This document shows positions 1 to 4,629 of a stretch of 7,586 nt of DNA, piece by piece; position 1 is the first letter of the stretch, and the number at the start of each line of letters is the position of its first letter. A program made the translations under genes and the position numbers. Below the pieces are notes generated by a model that had not been told where the DNA came from, ran no database searches, and saw only the letters and a program-made list of their open reading frames with translations. Origin of the DNA: Burkholderiaceae bacterium (GTDB lineage: Bacteria > Pseudomonadota > Gammaproteobacteria > Burkholderiales > Burkholderiaceae); NCBI GenBank assembly GCA_022701965.1, contig JAKONL010000015.1, positions 1 through 7,586 of the forward strand. The letters run 5' to 3'.

Positions 1-1847
1 GGGCTTCCTCCCTGTTCCTCGTGGCGGCGGGGCTGTCGCTGATCTTCGGCGTCACGCGCATCGTCAACTTCGCGCACGGCTCGTTCTTCATGGTGGGCAT
101 CTACGTCGCCTACACGCTGGTTGGGAAGCTCGGCACCGGCCTCGGTTTCTGGCCGGCACTGGTGCTGGCGGCGGTGGCGGTGGGGGTGCTCGGCGCGCTG
201 ATCGAGGTGGTGCTGCTGCGACGCATCTACAAGGCGCCCGAGCTGTTCCAGCTGCTCGCGACCTTCGCGCTGGTGCTGGTCATCAAGGACGCGGTGCTGT
301 GGCTCTGGGGACCCGACGAGCTGCTCGGCCCGCGCGCGCCGGGACTCTCGGGCTCGGTGCAGATCCTCGGGCGCCAGTTCCCGAGCTACGACCTGTTCCT
401 GATCGTCGTCGGCCCGGTCGTGCTCGCCCTGGTCTGGCTGCTGCTCACCCGCACGCGCTTCGGCACGCTGGTGCGCGCCGCCACGCAGGACCGCGAGATG
501 GTGAGTGCGCTCGGCATCAACCAGGCCTGGCTCTTCACGGCGGTGTTCGGGCTCGGCGCGCTCCTGGCCGGACTCGGCGGCGCGCTGCAGCTGCCGCGCG
601 AACCGGCCACGCTGGAGATGGACCTGAACACCATCGGTTCGGCCTTCGTCGTGGTGGTGGTCGGCGGCATGGGTTCGATCCCCGGCGCCTACGCGGCGGC
701 GCTGCTGATCGCCGAGATCAAGGCGATCTGCATCTGGCTCGGCGTGGTGGACGTCTTCGGCTACAGCGTGTCGTTCTCCAAGCTCACGCTGGTGGTCGAT
801 TTCCTGGTGATGGCGATCGTGCTGGTGTGGCGTCCGTGGGGCCTGTTCGGCCGACCGCAGGCACCCAGCCGCTATGTCGGCATGCAGGAGGAGCCGCTGC
901 GGCGCGCGGGCAGGCCGTACCTCGCGGCGGCCGCGGTCTTCGGGCTGGTGCTGGTCGCGATGCCGCTGCTGACGGCCGGCTCGCCCTACACGACCGTGCT
1001 GATGATCGACCTGCTGATCGCCGCGCTGTTCGCGGCCAGCCTGCACTTCATCATGGGACCGGCGGGCATGCATTCGTTCGGGCACGCGGCCTACTTCGGG
1101 CTCGGCGCGTATGGCGCTGCGCTGCTGGTGCGCGCGAGCGGGCTGCCGATGGAGGCCGCGCTGGTGCTCGCGCCGCTGGTCGCGGCCATCGGCGCCTTCG
1201 TCTACGGCTGGTTCGCGGTGCGGCTGTCGGGCGTGTACCTCGCGATGCTCACGCTGGCCTTCGCGCAGATCACCTGGGCCATCACCTACCAGTGGGATGC
1301 GTTCACCGGCGGCAGCAACGGGCTGACCGGCGTCTGGCCGGCGGAGTGGCTGGCCGACAAGCGCGTCTACTACTGGCTCACGCTGGCGCTGGTCGCGGCG
1401 GGCGTGCTGTGGCTGCGCCGCGTGCTGTTCTCGCCGTTCGGCTACGCGCTGCGCGCGGGCCGCGATTCGGTGCTGCGGGCCGATGCGATCGGCATCGACG
1501 TCAAGCGCATGCAGTGGGCCGCTTTCGTGATCGCCGGCACGGCGGCCGGGCTGGCCGGTGCGCTCTACGCGTTCTCCAAGGGCAGCATCTCGCCGGAGAG
1601 CATGAGCGTGGGCAAGTCGGTCGACGGGCTGGTGATGGTGCTGCTGGGCGGCATCCAGACGCTGGCCGGGCCGGTGGTGGGCGCGGTGACCTTCACCTGG
1701 CTGCACGACACCGTGGCGCGCAACACCGACTACTGGCGCGCCATGCTCGGCGGCATCATCCTGCTGCTGGTGCTGCTGTTCCCGCAGGGAATCGCGGGAT
1801 TCGCGAAACAGATGGCCGAGCGGATGCGCGGGGGAGCGAAAGCATGA
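1..1847 (+). CDS. Fused LivH-LivM-type ABC importer permease, 5'-truncated
   Basis: This is the membrane channel of a branched-chain-amino-acid-type (HAAT family) ABC importer. The reading frame is open from base 3, so the true start lies before the window. The in-window GTG at 21 is probably internal, because the codons before it (ASSLFL) continue the expected first helix. The LivH signature NFAHG sits at window residue 22, which implies about 20 missing residues. Residues 1-285 form a LivH-like half, with GGMGSIPG at 221-228 and the usual LivH ending RPWGLFG near 277. A hydrophilic linker of about 20 residues follows. Residues ~306-614 form a LivM-like half, with FGHAAYFGLGAYG from 359, GGSNGLTG at 436-443 and GGIQTLAGP at 549-557. 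LivH and LivM are usually separate genes; here one chain carries both, without an internal stop or frameshift. The stop overlaps the next start (ATGA). The substrate cannot be read from the sequence; the downstream genes suggest a pyridine carboxylate or amide. Confidence 0.93.
   Translation, partial: ASSLFLVAAGLSLIFGVTRIVNFAHGSFFMVGIYVAYTLVGKLGTGLGFWPALVLAAVAVGVLGALIEVVLLRRIYKAPELFQLLATFALVLVIKDAVLWLWGPDELLGPRAPGLSGSVQILGRQFPSYDLFLIVVGPVVLALVWLLLTRTRFGTLVRAATQDREMVSALGINQAWLFTAVFGLGALLAGLGGALQLPREPATLEMDLNTIGSAFVVVVVGGMGSIPGAYAAALLIAEIKAICIWLGVVDVFGYSVSFSKLTLVVDFLVMAIVLVWRPWGLFGRPQAPSRYVGMQEEPLRRAGRPYLAAAAVFGLVLVAMPLLTAGSPYTTVLMIDLLIAALFAASLHFIMGPAGMHSFGHAAYFGLGAYGAALLVRASGLPMEAALVLAPLVAAIGAFVYGWFAVRLSGVYLAMLTLAFAQITWAITYQWDAFTGGSNGLTGVWPAEWLADKRVYYWLTLALVAAGVLWLRRVLFSPFGYALRAGRDSVLRADAIGIDVKRMQWAAFVIAGTAAGLAGALYAFSKGSISPESMSVGKSVDGLVMVLLGGIQTLAGPVVGAVTFTWLHDTVARNTDYWRAMLGGIILLLVLLFPQGIAGFAKQMAERMRGGAKA
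1830..1836 (+). promoter_or_regulatory. Ribosome binding site for the LivG-like ATPase
   Basis: GGGGGAG lies 7 bases before the ATG at 1844, inside the last codons of the permease. It supports this ATG as the start and suggests translational coupling through the ATGA overlap. Confidence 0.7.
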
Positions 1848-2653
1848 GCCTGCTCAAAGTCTCGAACCTCGGCAAGTCCTTCGGCGGCGTGAAGGCCGTC
1901 GACGGCATCACCTTCGACCTCGCGGCCGGCGAACTGCTGGCGCTGATCGGGCCGAACGGCGCGGGCAAGTCGACCACCTTCAACATGGTCAACGGCCAGT
2001 TGAAAGCCGACCAGGGATCGATCCTGCTCGACGGCCAGGAACTCGTCGGCCGCAAGCCGCGCGAGATCTGGCGCCAGGGCGTGGGCCGCACCTTCCAGAT
2101 CGCCGAGACCTTCGCCTCGCTGACCGTGATCGAGAACGTGCAGATGGCGCTGCTCTCGCACGACGGCAAATTGTTCTCGACCTGGCGTCGCGCCGCCGAC
2201 CACCGGCGCGACGACGCGCTCGCGCTGCTCGACCAGGTCGGCATGAAGGCGCAGGCCGAGCGCCCCTGCAGCGTGCTCGCCTATGGCGACGTCAAGCGCG
2301 TCGAACTCGCGATCGCGATGGCCAACAGCCCGAAACTGCTGCTCATGGACGAGCCCACCGCCGGCATGGCGCCCAGGGAGCGCAACTCGCTGATGGCGCT
2401 GACCAAGGACCTGGTGATCCAGCGCGGCATGGCGGTGCTCTTCACCGAGCACAGCATGGACGTGGTCTTCGCCTATGCCGACCGCATGATCGTGCTCGCG
2501 CGCGGGCGCCTCATCGCGCAGGGCAGGCCGCTGGAGATCCGCGACGATCCGAAGGTGCAGGAGGTGTACTTCGGCAGCGGCAAGACCTTCGAGAAGATCG
2601 CGCAGAAGGCCGCGCAGGTGAATGCGGCCGTGAACAAGGAAGTATCCGCATGA
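1844..2653 (+). CDS. livG: LivG-like ABC transporter ATP-binding protein
   Basis: This is a cytoplasmic ATPase subunit of the Liv-type importer, 269 residues long. The nucleotide-binding motifs are in order. Walker A is GPNGAGKST at 36-44, the Q-loop is RTFQ with Gln85, the signature region is LAYGD at 145-149, Walker B is LLLMDE at 165-170 (Asp169, Glu170), and the switch histidine is His203 in TEHSM. The GRTFQ motif is typical of LivG. The signature is degenerate compared with the textbook LSGGQ. E. coli LivG has LAYGQ as I recall it, so the serine and glycine changes are a family trait and the terminal Asp is the further change here. A tail of about 25 residues after VYFGSG (from 241) is rich in Lys, Ala and Val and goes slightly beyond the usual LivG end. 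The start is fixed by a good ribosome binding site and a 4-base overlap with the permease. The gene overlaps the next ATPase in the same way, so all three subunits are probably co-translated. The transported substrate is unproven. Confidence 0.93.
   Translation: MSLLKVSNLGKSFGGVKAVDGITFDLAAGELLALIGPNGAGKSTTFNMVNGQLKADQGSILLDGQELVGRKPREIWRQGVGRTFQIAETFASLTVIENVQMALLSHDGKLFSTWRRAADHRRDDALALLDQVGMKAQAERPCSVLAYGDVKRVELAIAMANSPKLLLMDEPTAGMAPRERNSLMALTKDLVIQRGMAVLFTEHSMDVVFAYADRMIVLARGRLIAQGRPLEIRDDPKVQEVYFGSGKTFEKIAQKAAQVNAAVNKEVSA
2636..2642 (+). promoter_or_regulatory. Ribosome binding site for the LivF-like ATPase
   Basis: AAGGAAG ends 7 bases before the ATG at 2650, within the 3' end of the livG-like gene. 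It supports the ATG in the ATGA overlap as the real start of the second ATPase. Confidence 0.7.
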
Positions 2654-3387
2654 GCGCGTCGAACGAAACCCTGCTCGACGCCAAGGCGCTGTGCGCCTGG
2701 TACGGCGCGGCGCAGATCCTCTACGACGTCGACCTGGACGTGCGGCGCGGCGAGGTCGTCGCGCTCATGGGTCGCAACGGCGCGGGCAAGTCGACCACGC
2801 TGAAGGCGCTGATCGGCATGCTCGGCAAGCGGCGCGGCACGGTGCATTTCATGGGACAGGACATCTCGAAGAGCGAGCCGCACGTCGCGGGACGGCTCGG
2901 CCTGGGCTTCGTGCCCGAGGACCGGCGCGTGTTCACCGACCTCACGGTGCTCGAGAACCTCGAGGTCGGCCGGCAACCCGCGCGCCGCTGGAGCGACGGC
3001 ACCGAGGCACCGTTGTGGACCGCCGAGCGCCTGTTCAGGCTGGTCCCCAATCTCGGCGAGATGCCGCAGCGGCCCGGCGGCCGCATGAGCGGCGGCGAGC
3101 AGCAGATGCTGACCGTGGCGCGCACGCTGATGGGCAATCCGTACCTCGTGCTGCTCGACGAGCCGTCCGAAGGCGTGGCGCCGGTCATCGTCGAGCAGAT
3201 GGCCAACATGATCCTGGAGCTCAAGGCGCAGGGCGTGAGCATCCTGCTGTCGGAGCAGAACATGCATTTCGCCGAGCTGGTCTCCGACCGCGCCTACGTG
3301 CTGGAGAAGGGGCAGATCCGCTACCAGGCGTCGATGGCGGAGCTCGCCGCCAACGACGAGGTGCGCCGTGCGTATCTATCGGTCTGA
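2650..3387 (+). CDS. livF: LivF-like ABC transporter ATP-binding protein
   Basis: This is the second ATPase subunit of the importer, 245 residues, the usual LivF length. Walker A is GRNGAGKST at 41-49. The Q-loop position reads VPEDRRVF, with Glu90 where most ABC proteins have Gln. The signature MSGGEQQ at 146-152 is canonical for the family. Walker B is LVLLDEPSEG, with Asp170 and Glu171. The switch position reads SEQN, with Gln203 in place of His. Glu in the Q-loop and Gln in the switch are well known in LivF proteins, so they mark the family and are not signs of decay. The protein should pair with the LivG-like subunit under the fused permease. The start overlaps the upstream stop (ATGA). 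The stop is followed by only 25 bases before the nicotinamidase gene, with no hairpin visible, so transcription very likely continues. Confidence 0.94.
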   Translation: MSASNETLLDAKALCAWYGAAQILYDVDLDVRRGEVVALMGRNGAGKSTTLKALIGMLGKRRGTVHFMGQDISKSEPHVAGRLGLGFVPEDRRVFTDLTVLENLEVGRQPARRWSDGTEAPLWTAERLFRLVPNLGEMPQRPGGRMSGGEQQMLTVARTLMGNPYLVLLDEPSEGVAPVIVEQMANMILELKAQGVSILLSEQNMHFAELVSDRAYVLEKGQIRYQASMAELAANDEVRRAYLSV

Positions 3388-3400
3388 TCACAACACTGAC

Positions 3401-3405
3401 AAGGA
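3401..3405 (+). promoter_or_regulatory. Ribosome binding site deciding the nicotinamidase start
   Basis: AAGGA lies 7 bases before the ATG at 3413. An in-frame upstream start at 3368 would overlap the end of livF and put 15 unrelated polar residues before the twin-arginine signal. This site therefore decides for the ATG at 3413. Confidence 0.8.
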
Positions 3406-3412
3406 CATCACC

Positions 3413-4126
3413 ATGCACCGCAGAACCATCCTCCACGCCGGCGCCGCACTCGGTCTCGCCGCGCTGTCGCCGCAACTCTTCGCGGCCGCCAGGATCAAGC
3501 CGGCCGGCAACGCGGCGCTGATCGTGGTCGACGTGCAGAACTGCTTCCTCGAAGGCGGCACGCTCGCGGTCAAGGGCGGCGGCGAGGTGATCCCGGTCAT
3601 CAACAGGCTGGCGGAATCCTTCGGCAACATCGTCGTCACGCAGGACTGGCACACCGCCGGCCATGCGTCCTTCGCCAGCGCGCACGGCGGCAAGAAGCCG
3701 TTCGAGACCACGAAGCTGAGCTACGGCACGCAGGTGCTCTGGCCCGACCACTGCGTGCAGGGCACCGAGGACGCCGCGCTCGGCAAGGACCTGAAGCTGC
3801 CGACCGCCCAGCTCATCATCCGCAAGGGTTTCCACAAGGACATGGACAGCTACTCGGCCTTCGAGGAAGCCGACCACAAGACCGCGACCGGGCTGGCCGG
3901 CTACCTGAAGGCGCGCGGCATCAGGACCGTCTTCGTCACCGGGCTCGCGACCGACTTCTGCGTCGCCTGGACCGCGATGGACGCGCGCAAGGCCGGCTTC
4001 GAGGCCTACGTGGTCGAGGACGCCACGCGCGCGATCGACCTGAACGGCTCGCTGGCGGCGGCATGGAAGCAGATGACGGCCAAGGGCGTCAAGCGCATCC
4101 AGTCGACGGAGATCGCGGGCGCCTGA
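3413..4126 (+). CDS. pncA: Nicotinamidase (PncA-like, isochorismatase fold) with probable Tat signal peptide
   Basis: The predicted reaction is nicotinamide to nicotinate plus ammonia. The 237-residue protein carries the PncA catalytic triad: Asp40 in VVDVQN, Lys138 in IRKGFHKD and Cys183 in GLATDFCV. It also has a PncA-type metal site: Asp78, His80 and His84 in DWHTAGHASF, and His113 in WPDHCVQGT. The metal site argues against NicF-type maleamate amidases and plain isochorismatases, which lack it. The N-terminus is unusual for this normally cytoplasmic enzyme. MHRRTIL places Arg3-Arg4 before an alanine/leucine-rich segment (about 9-23), followed by LFAAA, a plausible cleavage site after Ala26. 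Together these look like a twin-arginine export signal, so the mature enzyme may be periplasmic. Cys44 replaces the Asp usual in the VQNDF motif. Being sandwiched between an importer and a nicotinate dehydrogenase supports a catabolic role over routine NAD salvage. The family call is secure; export is inferred from sequence alone. Confidence 0.9.
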   Translation: MHRRTILHAGAALGLAALSPQLFAAARIKPAGNAALIVVDVQNCFLEGGTLAVKGGGEVIPVINRLAESFGNIVVTQDWHTAGHASFASAHGGKKPFETTKLSYGTQVLWPDHCVQGTEDAALGKDLKLPTAQLIIRKGFHKDMDSYSAFEEADHKTATGLAGYLKARGIRTVFVTGLATDFCVAWTAMDARKAGFEAYVVEDATRAIDLNGSLAAAWKQMTAKGVKRIQSTEIAGA

Positions 4127-4130
4127 ACCC

Positions 4131-4622
4131 GTGCCCGCAGCTGCCCTATCGCTCTCGGTCAACGGTCGCGCGGTCGAATGCGTGGTGCCGCCAGAGGCAT
4201 CCCTGCTGCACCTGCTGCGCAACGACCTCGGCCTCAACGGCCCGAAGTACGGCTGCGGCCTCGGCCAGTGCGGCGCCTGCACGGTGTGGGTCGACGGCAT
4301 CGCCGCGCGCAGCTGCGTGATTCCGGCGCACGGCGTGGCCGGCCGCGCGGTCACCACGCTCGAGGGGCTCGGCTCGCGCGGCGACTGGCACCCGGTGCAG
4401 CAGGCCTTCGAGGACGCGCAGGCCGCGCAGTGCGGCTACTGCCTCAACGGCATGGTGATGCAGGCCGCGGCGCTGCTGGCGCGCGACCCGCGGGCCGACG
4501 AGGCACGTATCCGGTCCGAGCTCTCGGGCAACCTGTGCCGCTGCGGCACGCACGTGGAGATCGTGCGCGCCGTGCAGCTCGCGGCGTCGCGCCTGGCCGC
4601 ACGCGCCGCGACCGGCGGATGA
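4131..4622 (+). CDS. nicA: Nicotinate dehydrogenase small subunit, two [2Fe-2S] clusters (NicA-like)
   Basis: This is the iron-sulfur subunit of a molybdenum hydroxylase. It carries electrons from the molybdenum centre in the large subunit. The protein has 163 residues, standard for the family. A plant-type ferredoxin domain holds the first cluster: Cys42, Cys47 and Cys50 in YGCGLGQCGAC, plus Cys62. The helical second domain holds the other cluster: Cys101 and Cys104 in CGYC, and Cys136 and Cys138 in NLCRCGTH. The overall text, including LRNDLGLNGPKYGCGLG and ARSCVIP, closely resembles NicA of Pseudomonas putida as I remember it. The start is GTG, four bases after the nicotinamidase stop, and has no clear Shine-Dalgarno sequence, so translation is probably coupled. 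The MPAAALSLSVNG beginning fits the family. No FAD-binding (middle) subunit is seen, as expected for the two-subunit NicAB/IorAB type. A related hydroxylase with another heteroaromatic substrate is the main alternative; the nicotinamidase next door favours nicotinate. Confidence 0.9.
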   Translation: MPAAALSLSVNGRAVECVVPPEASLLHLLRNDLGLNGPKYGCGLGQCGACTVWVDGIAARSCVIPAHGVAGRAVTTLEGLGSRGDWHPVQQAFEDAQAAQCGYCLNGMVMQAAALLARDPRADEARIRSELSGNLCRCGTHVEIVRAVQLAASRLAARAATGG

Positions 4623-4624
4623 GG
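4621..4624 (+). promoter_or_regulatory. Short ribosome binding site for nicB
   Basis: GAGG lies 5 bases before the ATG at 4630 and overlaps the nicA stop codon. It supports this start and suggests coupled translation of the two subunits. Confidence 0.5.
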
Positions 4625-4629
4625 CCGCG

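Noticed and set aside
299..1843. Open frame in the livG frame extending far upstream of the livG ATG.
   Set aside because: The upstream part translates to low-complexity Arg/Ala/Gly-rich text in the wrong frame of the permease. The ATPase homology starts at MSLLKVSNLG, right after a ribosome binding site.
1955..2798. A 23-base exact repeat at 1955-1977 and 2776-2798.
   Set aside because: Both copies encode the Walker A loop (NGAGKSTT) of the two ATPases with the same preferred codons. This is homology, not a mobile or regulatory repeat.
3368..3412. Upstream in-frame start for the nicotinamidase, overlapping livF.
   Set aside because: It adds 15 polar residues before the RR motif. The AAGGA site 7 bases before the ATG at 3413 favours the shorter form.
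3388..3412. Possible promoter or terminator between livF and the nicotinamidase gene.
   Set aside because: Only 25 bases are available, with no inverted repeat and no -35/-10 pair visible; they hold just a ribosome binding site.
2691..3521. Open frame overlapping livF and the start of the nicotinamidase in another frame.
   Set aside because: It is Arg-rich and without motifs, and both overlapped genes have intact family motifs. It is a composition artefact.
3413..4126. NicF maleamate amidase, another isochorismatase-fold enzyme of nicotinate breakdown.
   Set aside because: The metal site DWH...H plus WPDHC is a nicotinamidase trait that I do not expect in NicF. The position directly before nicA also fits nicotinamide-to-nicotinate conversion.
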